Below are positions 1 to 6,900 of a stretch of 15,253 nucleotides of DNA, piece by piece. The DNA lies in NCBI GenBank assembly GCA_025356735.1, contig JANXRT010000046.1, forward strand, positions 1 to 15,253, given 5' to 3'. Origin of the DNA: Acetobacteraceae bacterium. Lineage in GTDB: Bacteria > Pseudomonadota > Alphaproteobacteria > Acetobacterales > Acetobacteraceae. How positions within the stretch are numbered: position 1 is the first letter of the stretch; each line of letters opens with the position of its first letter. The notes below the pieces were generated by a model. That model was not told the DNA's origin. It saw only the letters and a list, made by a program, of their open reading frames with translations, and did no database searches. The position numbers and the translations under genes are program-made.

Positions 1-570
1 AGGCCGGCACCGGCGCCGATGCAAGCCCAGCTCCAGCCAGGGCCTGCCACACGGTTAAAGCAACAGGCGCGACCTTCAACGTCACAGACGGTGCCATCAC
101 TGCCTTCGGGGACTCGCATGCAATCGCAGCGTATTCCGGCACCGTCGGAGTTCGAGCAGTTTCTTGCTGCATTAGGCTACGATATGAGCGCACTGAGCGA
201 CGACGACCGCAGCGCACTGCTGGGTCAATTCCTGGCCGGAAAATCCCATGGCGCCGTTTTTGCGGACGAGTTACCGTCGCCGGACGCTCATGTCGTAATC
301 CATTACACCGAAGGATCGACTTCAGGCGAGATGGTCAACCATGTGGCCGACGAGGCCGCGCGGGTTGGCGCCAGCGTGCAGACGCGCGTGGTTGAGGCCG
401 CTCCCACGGCGGCGGAAGTCCGGTTTTTCCATTCCGAAGACGCCGTCCGAGCCCGCGAGCTCGCGGGCGGGTTGCACGACACGGTGCGCAGAATCGCGGT
501 GCGGAATTTTGTCGGCCACCAACCAAGCCCGCCTGCGGGCACGATCGAAATTTGGTTGCCAAGGCGGTGA
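1..570 (+). CDS. Hypothetical protein with LytR_C-like C-terminal domain (5' end uncertain, probably cut by window edge)
   Basis: The reading frame is open from the left edge to a TGA at 568-570, so the true start may lie outside. Internal candidates are ATG 19 and ATG 118; the latter has a GGGGA five bases upstream. The first ~40 residues are Gln/Pro/Ser-rich linker-like sequence. A short helical stretch follows (around FLAALGYDMSALSDDDRSAL). The last ~90 residues run HVVIHYTEGSTSGEM..., then VRFFHSEDAVRARELAGGL, and end in GTIEIWLPRR. The order of strand, helix, strand, then 'V-R-[YF]-[FH]-x-x-[ED]-D-A-x-x-A-x-x-L-A' resembles LytR/CpsA/Psr C-terminal (LytR_C) domains. In alphaproteobacteria such domains sit at the end of envelope proteins with otherwise unrelated N-termini; this is my recollection of the family, not a search. 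No signal peptide or membrane segment is visible in the part present. It converges on the 606-1229 gene, leaving 35 bp. The function is unknown. Confidence 0.6.
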   Translation, partial: RPAPAPMQAQLQPGPATRLKQQARPSTSQTVPSLPSGTRMQSQRIPAPSEFEQFLAALGYDMSALSDDDRSALLGQFLAGKSHGAVFADELPSPDAHVVIHYTEGSTSGEMVNHVADEAARVGASVQTRVVEAAPTAAEVRFFHSEDAVRARELAGGLHDTVRRIAVRNFVGHQPSPPAGTIEIWLPRR

Positions 571-605
571 TCTACAAACAAGGGCGTCATGCCGCTCGTC
601 GCCGT

Positions 606-1229
606 TTAAACGAAAGCTGCAGGCGTTCTACTTTGGCCGATAGCGTACTCGACATCCGCCAGCCGGTCCTTGCCGAAGAAGATATCACTGCTGACAAAGA
701 ACGTTGGCGAGCCGAATGTGCCGCGATCGACCGAGTGTTTGGTGTTTTCGATCAATTGTCGCTTCACTGTCTCGCTTTGTGCCGCCTCAAAGATTTGGGC
801 CGCGTCGAAGCCTGACTCGATCAGTGCCGCCCGCAGGATATCAGGATCATCCATCTTCTTCGGTTGCGCCCACATGTGGCGGAACATCTCTCCGACATAG
901 CGTTCGAACACCCCAAGTTGTGATGCCGCCAAGGCGCCGCGCATCAGCATCAGCGTGTTGACCGGAAAAAACGGATTTCTTTGAAAGTCCGTGATGCCGT
1001 GGCGCCGCACGAAGCGCTCCATTTCGAGGCGCTCGTACTCGGGCTTGTTGAGGATGCCGGCGTTGGTCTCCGCAGGCGAGCGGTTGTTGGTCAGCTTGAA
1101 CACGCCGCCCAGCAACACCGGAACGTAGTCAAAAGTCGCGCCGGTGCGACGCTCGATCTCGGGCAGAACCAGATGGCTCAGATAGGCATTGGGGCTGCCG
1201 AAATCAAAATGAAACTCGACGTTGGACAT
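606..1229 (-). CDS. 2-hydroxychromene-2-carboxylate isomerase family protein (DsbA-like/kappa GST fold)
   Basis: This 207-residue protein matches the HCCA isomerase/kappa-class glutathione transferase family in length and layout. It opens with a thioredoxin-fold strand and FDFGSPNAYLS (residues 8-18), where Ser11/12 replaces the DsbA active-site Cys. Family features follow: the helical insertion with RNPFFPVNTLMLMRGALAA (85-103) and the cis-Pro loop DRGTFGSPTFFV (168-179), ending FFGKDRL. Characterised members (NahD type) isomerise 2-hydroxychromene-2-carboxylate using glutathione in naphthalene breakdown; many relatives act on unknown substrates. The protein is presumably cytoplasmic, as no signal peptide is visible. 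The ATG at 1227-1229 lies 3 bp after the stop of the SDR gene, so the two are almost certainly co-transcribed and translationally linked. No other aromatic-degradation gene is present, so the naphthalene role should not be assumed. The family call is firm; the substrate is unknown. Confidence 0.9.
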   Translation of the reverse strand: MSNVEFHFDFGSPNAYLSHLVLPEIERRTGATFDYVPVLLGGVFKLTNNRSPAETNAGILNKPEYERLEMERFVRRHGITDFQRNPFFPVNTLMLMRGALAASQLGVFERYVGEMFRHMWAQPKKMDDPDILRAALIESGFDAAQIFEAAQSETVKRQLIENTKHSVDRGTFGSPTFFVSSDIFFGKDRLADVEYAIGQSRTPAAFV

Positions 1230-1232
1230 GGC

Positions 1233-1979
1233 TTACCACTTCTCGGCGAATGGCCGGATCTCAATTTCGGAACTCCAGGCGTCGCGGGGCTGGCAATAGA
1301 GCTGCCAGTATGCATCTGCAATCGCTTCCGGCCGCATCAGCCGCCCGGGAGGAGCCAGGTCGCGCGCCACGTCCTCCCCCTCACGCTCGCGAATGCGGCC
1401 GCGGACCCATTCCGTATCGACACCGGAATCGATCACCAGATGTGCGACGTGAATGTTCTGCGGTCCAAGCTCCCGCGCGGCACTTTGCGCGACCGCCCGC
1501 AGTCCGAACTTGGCGGCGGCGAAAGCGGCGTAGCCAAAGCCACCGCGCAGGCTGGCGGTGGCGCCGGTGAAAAAGATGGCGCCGCCGCCGCGGGGCAGCA
1601 TCAGCCGCGCCGATTCACGGCCGGCCAGGAAACCGGCGTAGCAGGCCATCTCCCATACTTTTCGAAATACCCGCTCGGTGGTCTCGGTCAGAGGGAAATT
1701 GACGTTGGCGCCGACGTTGAAGATGCACACCTCGAGCGGCGCATGGGCATCGGCTGCGGCAAGGAAGGCTGTGACCTCGTCCTCGCGGCGGGCATCCAGC
1801 GATCGGGCATTGATGCGGCCGCCATCGGCCTCGATTTGCGTGACCAACGGGGCAAGCTTGTCGCCGTTCCGCCGGCCGGCGAAAATCGAGAAGCCCTCCG
1901 CCGCGAATTTGCGGGCTATGGCGCTGCCGATGTAGTCGCCGGCGCCGATGATCGCCGCCGTGGCGTGGCGTTGCGTCAA
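1233..1979 (-). CDS. SDR-family oxidoreductase lacking the canonical catalytic Tyr
   Basis: A 248-residue classical-length short-chain dehydrogenase/reductase with a Rossmann nucleotide loop at the N-terminus (GAGDYIG, residues 12-18). The usual NNAG is replaced by NVGA (88-91), and the Ser strand reads FFTGATAS (136-143, Ser143). Where YxxxK is expected the sequence is GYAAFAAAKFGL: Lys157 is present, but the residue four before it is Phe153, and the only nearby Tyr is Tyr150. This is followed by a normal SDR helix and HVAHLVIDSGVDTEW (177-191). Cofactor binding therefore looks intact while the catalytic acid/base is altered. I recall a subgroup of bacterial SDRs with Phe at this place, so this may be a family trait rather than decay. 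The start is TTG at 1977-1979, chosen because a perfect AGGAGG lies 7 bases upstream and no better start exists. It is the first gene of a pair with the downstream isomerase and lies 52 bp after the Cys-hydrolase gene. The substrate is unknown. Confidence 0.88.
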   Translation of the reverse strand: MTQRHATAAIIGAGDYIGSAIARKFAAEGFSIFAGRRNGDKLAPLVTQIEADGGRINARSLDARREDEVTAFLAAADAHAPLEVCIFNVGANVNFPLTETTERVFRKVWEMACYAGFLAGRESARLMLPRGGGAIFFTGATASLRGGFGYAAFAAAKFGLRAVAQSAARELGPQNIHVAHLVIDSGVDTEWVRGRIREREGEDVARDLAPPGRLMRPEAIADAYWQLYCQPRDAWSSEIEIRPFAEKW

Positions 1980-1986
1980 CTGTATT

Positions 1987-1992
1987 CCTCCT
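1987..1992 (-). promoter_or_regulatory. Ribosome binding site that fixes a TTG start (SDR gene)
   Basis: On the minus strand this reads AGGAGG, a full anti-Shine-Dalgarno match, followed by 7 bases and then TTG (1979-1977). It supports the non-ATG start of the SDR gene. Confidence 0.8.
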
Positions 1993-2031
1993 GCTTCGCA
2001 ACCGACGGATGACGGCGAGCCTAGGCGGCAA

Positions 2032-2559
2032 TCAAAACGGCGATTCCCTGGTCGCCGACACGGTGGCCGGACGGGTTACCCGAAACTGGCTGTCATAGTG
2101 ATCGAAATCGTCGAGCATGTCTCTCACCGCCCCGATGTTCGGGCGCCCCGAGACTCCGCTCCAAGGATCGCAGACGATCGCTTCCGCACCCCAACTGTTG
2201 CAATCGGTGGCATCGGACCCGGCGGCACGGCCGATGACGACGAAGTTGTGATCATTATGGTCATCGAACATCATGTCCAGCGGGTAGATACCCATCTTCT
2301 CCAGGAACTTCAGCGCCACCGCGGCCTGGTTAGCGCAGTTGCCGGCGCCATAGACCTTGGCCGCCAACGCCACCGACCTGGTGGTGAGGCCGCCGAAGAT
2401 CGCAGCTTCCACATAAAGATCAGCGCGCGAGTCGAGCAACGCTCGCACGGCCTTGGCCTGCAACGGGTTGTCGGCCTGGTTCGCCGCTCCCAGCGGGACC
2501 ATGCGTCGGACATAGACGAGCGCCCTCTCGGCGGCCAGCTTGTTCATCAACACCGACAT
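2032..2559 (-). CDS. Putative Cys-His-Asp hydrolase (papain/transglutaminase-like), function unknown
   Basis: A 175-residue protein that I cannot assign to a named family. It shows three spaced blocks typical of papain-like or transglutaminase-like enzymes: YGAGNCANQAAVALKFL with Cys75, DDHNDHNFVVIGR with His104, and WGAEAIVCDPW with Asp131 (numbering from ATG 2559). GNC at a helix start, a strand 'H-x-F-V-V-I-G-R' and a strand ending 'C-D-P-W' are the expected order for a Cys-His-Asp triad. This layout recurs in some bacterial toxins and effectors and in peptide-processing enzymes. The N-terminal ~70 residues are helical. No signal peptide, membrane segment or secretion tail is visible. The ATG at 2557-2559 is preferred over a GTG at 2575-2577 because GGAAAG lies 8 bases before it. 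The gene lies on the same strand, 110 bp after the PLP-enzyme gene and 52 bp before the SDR gene. The activity is inferred from motifs only. Confidence 0.72.
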   Translation of the reverse strand: MSVLMNKLAAERALVYVRRMVPLGAANQADNPLQAKAVRALLDSRADLYVEAAIFGGLTTRSVALAAKVYGAGNCANQAAVALKFLEKMGIYPLDMMFDDHNDHNFVVIGRAAGSDATDCNSWGAEAIVCDPWSGVSGRPNIGAVRDMLDDFDHYDSQFRVTRPATVSATRESPF

Positions 2560-2669
2560 AGGGAGTGCTTTCCGCACGTTGAGGCGGTATTCAGCCGCAT
2601 CGTCCCGTCGCAGTCCAGATGAAACGTCCGGACGGCCGCCGACCGCCTGCTCATTGCGTCACGACAGGC

Positions 2670-3830
2670 TCAAAGCCGACGAACAGCCTCCGCCATGCGC
2701 TCGATGATTTGCTGCAGAATGGCCGGAGACGTCGCGAAGTTCAGCCGCGCGAAGCCGGCGTAATCCGGACCGAACGTCTCGCCGGCATTGAGCCCGACCT
2801 TGGCCTGTTCGAGGAAGAATTGCCCGGCTGGACACGGCAGCCGCAATTCGCGGCAGTCGAGCCAGGCGAGAAAGGTAGCCTGAGGCGGCTGCATCCGCAC
2901 GCCCGGCAGGTCGGCAGCGATCGCCTGCACCAGCCAATCGCGGTTTGCCCGCAGCGTTGCCATGACGCCGTCAAACCAGGGCTGGCCCTCGTCCCATGCG
3001 GCGATCGTGGCGTCGACCCCGGAAATTCCCGGTGAGCCGAGCAGCCGTGCCGGCACCCGGGCCAGGAAGCGCTGCATCAGCGCGGGTGCACCGAAATGCA
3101 TCACCGCGCAGCGCAGCGCCGGGATGTTGAAGCTTTTGGTCGCCGAGGTGATGGTGATGGTGCGGGCCGCGACCTCGGCGCCGAGCGAAGCCAGCGGGAT
3201 GTGGACATTGCCCGGATAGAGGATATCGGCGTGAATTTCGTCCGACACCACGATCATGTCGTGACGTTGCGCGAAAGCCGCGACCTGTTCGAGTTCTGCG
3301 CGACCAAAGACGCGCCCGGTCGGATTCTGCGGATGGCAGAAGATCAACACCCGGATACGCGGATCGGGAGCGGCGTCGAAGGAAGCGAGATCGAGCTGCC
3401 AACCGTCGTTGCCAAGACGCATCGGGTTGGCAAGCAGGCGGCGTCCGGTGCCGGTGATCGCCGACATGAAGGGAGGATAGGATGGCAGCTGGAGCAGGAT
3501 CGCGTCGCCGGGATCGCTGAATGCGGTGATCGCGGCGAAGGTCGCCTGCACCAGATCACCGATCGGGAGCATGCCGGCGGGGTCCGGCTGCCAGCCGAAC
3601 CTGTCGTTCATGCGTCGGGCGAAAGACCGCGCCAGGTCACCGTCGCGCGCCGCGTAGCCGTATTCCTGCGCGTCGGCAAGGCGGCGCAAAGCGGCGGTGA
3701 CGGGTGCCGCCACGCCGAAATCCATGTCGGCGACCCATGCCGGAAGCACGTCGTCGGCGAATTTATGCCACTTGTTGGTGCGCCGCGCGCGCAGCGCCGC
3801 GATATCGAATTCAACAGCTTCGGTGTCCAT
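2670..3830 (-). CDS. MalY/PatB-family PLP-dependent aminotransferase / cystathionine beta-lyase
   Basis: A 386-residue fold-type I PLP enzyme, the usual length for the MalY/PatB branch. The branch signature is near the N-terminus: NKWHKF followed by LPAWVADMDF. Further motifs are HPQNPTGR (166-173), the PLP ring-contact VVSDEIHAD (194-202), SATKSFNIPALR with the Schiff-base lysine at about residue 232, and the substrate-carboxylate Arg in FARLNFATSP (about 362). Characterised relatives cleave C-S bonds in cystathionine or cysteine conjugates, releasing pyruvate, ammonia and a thiol, and some also transaminate. E. coli MalY additionally represses the maltose regulon, a side role that should not be assumed here. 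The protein is cytoplasmic. The ATG at 3828-3830 has GGAGGG 5 bases upstream and is preferred to a GTG 33 bases further out. It is first in the leftward run of genes; an inverted repeat separates it from the large protein upstream. Confidence 0.93.
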   Translation of the reverse strand: MDTEAVEFDIAALRARRTNKWHKFADDVLPAWVADMDFGVAAPVTAALRRLADAQEYGYAARDGDLARSFARRMNDRFGWQPDPAGMLPIGDLVQATFAAITAFSDPGDAILLQLPSYPPFMSAITGTGRRLLANPMRLGNDGWQLDLASFDAAPDPRIRVLIFCHPQNPTGRVFGRAELEQVAAFAQRHDMIVVSDEIHADILYPGNVHIPLASLGAEVAARTITITSATKSFNIPALRCAVMHFGAPALMQRFLARVPARLLGSPGISGVDATIAAWDEGQPWFDGVMATLRANRDWLVQAIAADLPGVRMQPPQATFLAWLDCRELRLPCPAGQFFLEQAKVGLNAGETFGPDYAGFARLNFATSPAILQQIIERMAEAVRRL

Positions 3831-3835
3831 TGCTA

Positions 3836-3841
3836 CCCTCC
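3836..3841 (-). promoter_or_regulatory. Ribosome binding site of the MalY/PatB-type gene
   Basis: It reads GGAGGG on the minus strand, 5 bases before ATG 3830, and decides between that ATG and the upstream GTG at 3863. Confidence 0.75.
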
Positions 3842-3858
3842 ACGCATCTGTGAAGAGT

Positions 3859-3895
3859 GGCACGCGGCGGATCGCATGGCGACCCGCCGCGTGCC
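3859..3895 (-). terminator. Perfect 12-bp inverted repeat, candidate terminator of the surface-protein gene
   Basis: GGCACGCGGCGG (3859-3870) and CCGCCGCGTGCC (3884-3895) are exact reverse complements around a 13-base loop. The hairpin starts 35 bases after the TAA of the 3931-7119 gene in the direction of transcription. It would be a very stable GC stem. No run of T follows on either strand, so it is not a textbook intrinsic terminator. It could instead be a transcript-end stabiliser, or a binding site in the leader of the PLP-enzyme gene. Confidence 0.5.
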
Positions 3896-3930
3896 GATTG
3901 CATGTCGCCCGCGAGGCGGCGGACCGTCGG

Positions 3931-6900
3931 TTATGCCGCCAGGTTGTGGGTCAGGCGCGCCGCCGCCTCGCCGCTGGTCGCGATATCCAGCAGCACCACG
4001 CCACGGCTGGCGCCGCTGTTCAGCAGATCGGTCCAGGTGGCGAGGCCGCCCGGATCGACCGCCCGACCGAACCCGGCCTGGTAGAGGCTGGCAACATAGG
4101 CGTTGTTGTCCTGTCCGGCATGAAGGCTCATGAACTCCGCCGACTGGGTGATCGCGGTGGCGAACTGGGTTGGGGTAGTGCTGGCGTACATCGCCTTGTA
4201 GGTGGGCAGGACGGACGCCTCGACTTCCCGTCCAAGCCCGGTTTCGTACAGTTCGTGAACCAGGGTGCCCGCCGCGCTTGGCACGTAAAGCTGTGCCGTG
4301 GCGGTTGCCAGGTTCGACTTGGCCTCCGCCGAGTCGGCGATGGCGGCAGCGACCGTGCCGCGCGACACGCCCAGGGCCAGTTGCCCCGTCCATAGCGCCG
4401 CTCCCGCGGCTTCGGGGGGGCGTCCAAGCAGACCCTGATAGAGGCTGGCGACGAACTGGCTATCGTCCGGGGTGCCATGGCCGGCGACATATTCCTGGCT
4501 TTTGAGGATGCTGTCGGCGACCGACGCCTTGCTGACGCCGACGCTGAGCTGTGCGTCCCAGGTGACCAATCCGGCGGTGTCAGTCGCACGGCCGAGCAGT
4601 CCGACATAAAGCCGCTGGATCGTGGCGGCGTTGGTATCGGGTCCCACGCTGAGTGAGGAGTCGGTCAGCATCACCGTCTCGGTGCCGCCGATGAAGGACA
4701 GCTGCGTGCCTAGGCTCAGCACGGCATTGATGTCAGCGGAGCTGAGATCGGTGATGGAGACGCCGTCTACGGGAGCGGGCATCACCAGCATGTCAGGCGG
4801 CGGCGGGGTGCCGGTGCCTCCGCCGACTGGCGGAACCACGGGGATCTCGGCACCGATCGCCAAGGTCGCAGTTCCGGTGCTGACGTTCTCGGCCGGATCG
4901 GCGACCGTGTAGGTGAATGCCGATGATGCGTTGAACTGCCCGGCCGTTGGAGTGAACAACAGGCCGGTGAGCTGGTCGCCGGTCAACACCTGGCCGGCTG
5001 CAACCGCGGTGCCGTCGGCCAGGGTCACGCTGCCGTCGGCCGGCAGGGTGGCGGCGGTGATGACAAGCTGCGCCGCCGTGTAGTTCGGGTCGGTTGGGGC
5101 GGCGATGCCGATCACGCCGGCGGCGGCGTTCTCCGCCACCGTCAGAGTGGGCGAGGACAGAACCGGGCTGCCGAGTGCCGGGCCGATCGCCAGGGTCGCG
5201 GTGCCGGTGCTGACGTTCTTAGCCGGATCGGCGACCGTGTAGGTAAAGGCAGAGGTCGCGTTGAACTTACCGGCGGCCGGAGTGAACCGCAGGCTGGTGA
5301 GTTGGTCGCCGGTCAACACCTGGCCGGCTGAAACCGCGGTGCCGTCGGCCAGGGTCACGCTGCCGTCGGTCGGCAGGGTGGCGGCGGTGATGACGAGTTG
5401 GGCCGCCGTGTAGTTCGGGTCGGTCGGGGCGGCGATGCCGATCACGCCGGCGGCGGCATTTTCCGCCACGAGCAGGGTCGGCGAGGACAGAACCGGGCTG
5501 CCGAGCGCCGGGCCCACAGTCAGGGTCGCGGTGCCGGTGCTGACGTTCTTGGCCGGATCGGCGACGGTGTAGGTGAAGGTCGACGTCACGTCGAACTTCC
5601 CGGTGGTCGGGGTGAACCGCAGACCGGTGAGCTGGTCGGCGGTCAGCACCTGGCCAGCCGCAACGGCGGTGCCGTTCGCCAGGGTCACGCCGCCATCGGT
5701 CGGCAGGGTGGCGGCGGTGATGACGAGTTGGGCCGCCATGTAGTTGGGGTCGGTCGGGGCCGCGATGCCGATCGCGCCGGAAGCGGCATTCTCCGCCACG
5801 AGCAGGGTCGGCGAGGACACCACCGGATCCGCCGCGGGCGGCCCGACGGCGACATCGCCGTCGCTGAAGCGCAGCTGCTGGATGTTGCCGGCCTGGATCG
5901 TCTTGCCGCCGATCGTCAGGGCAACACCGCCGCCAACACCGACTGCGACCGTTGCCTGGGCCTGGGTGAAGCCGACCAATGCCAGCGTGTTGCCGGTGCC
6001 GGTGGCGGTGATGGCGCCGTTGAAGGCCGCGAAGTTGTCCAGCACCACGATGTCGTTGCCGATCATCTTGATGGTCTGGCCGGCACCGACGGCGCCCACC
6101 TCCACGATGCCGGGCACCGCCCCAACCACTTCTCCATGAAGCCAACCGGGCAACGGAGCGGTCCGGTTGAAGGTGATCTCGCCAGTGCCGGTAATCGCAT
6201 CACGAAACACGATGCCGGGGCCGTCGGAAACGATCTGGCCGTTGTTGGTCACGGCGCCCTTAACCGTCACCTGGCCCTCGCCTACGACCGAGCCGGTAAC
6301 CGAGATGCCACCTGCGAGCACGCCGCCGGCGAGCAAGGTCAGGCCGCCGGTGGTGAGCGTGCCGCCAGCCTGCTCGAACATGCCGTTATTGCCGATCGTC
6401 AGAGTGCCGGCCGTGGTGTAGTCGCGCCCGCCGGTGACGGTGACGAAGGCGGCGTTGTCAATCAGCTTCAGGGTCGACTCGACGGGCACGTAGGCGGTGC
6501 CGTTCCACTCGTTGATCTGCGAACCGGGGCCGTCATAGATCAGCTGCGAAAAGAAGTTCGGCGTCAGGGTCGCTTTGGGCCCGGAGATTTCCTCGATATC
6601 GACCGTCAGGCCACCGAGCTTTCCGCCGAAGTTGAACGTGCTGGTGGCGCTCTCGACCTCGAAAATTCCGTCGAACATCGTTGTCGACTTCAGCAGGCCG
6701 ATGCTCGATGTATCGAGGGTGGTCGTGCCGTCATGAACCTGCAGCTCAAATGCCAGATAGACAGGGTTGGTGCCCTTGAACTCAACGGCGCCGAAGGTGT
6801 CGACATGCGCATAAACCAGGCCGGCGTTGACAATGGTGCCGTTGGTCATCGTCACCACGCTGCCTTCATAGTCGTGTCCGAGATCGCCGATCGAACCAGG

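Noticed and set aside
981..2012. A 343-codon plus-strand open frame across the SDR and isomerase genes.
   Set aside because: It spans two well-supported minus-strand genes and shows only shadow-type composition.
2625..2634. CGTCCGGACG, a 10-bp palindrome between the Cys-hydrolase and PLP-enzyme genes.
   Set aside because: It is short, GC-only in its core and not extended on either side; this is expected by chance in such DNA.
4841..5830. The tandem 330-bp repeats as a possible CRISPR or mobile element.
   Set aside because: The unit is 110 in-frame codons with no unique spacers, terminal inverted repeats or transposase; it is a coding domain repeat.
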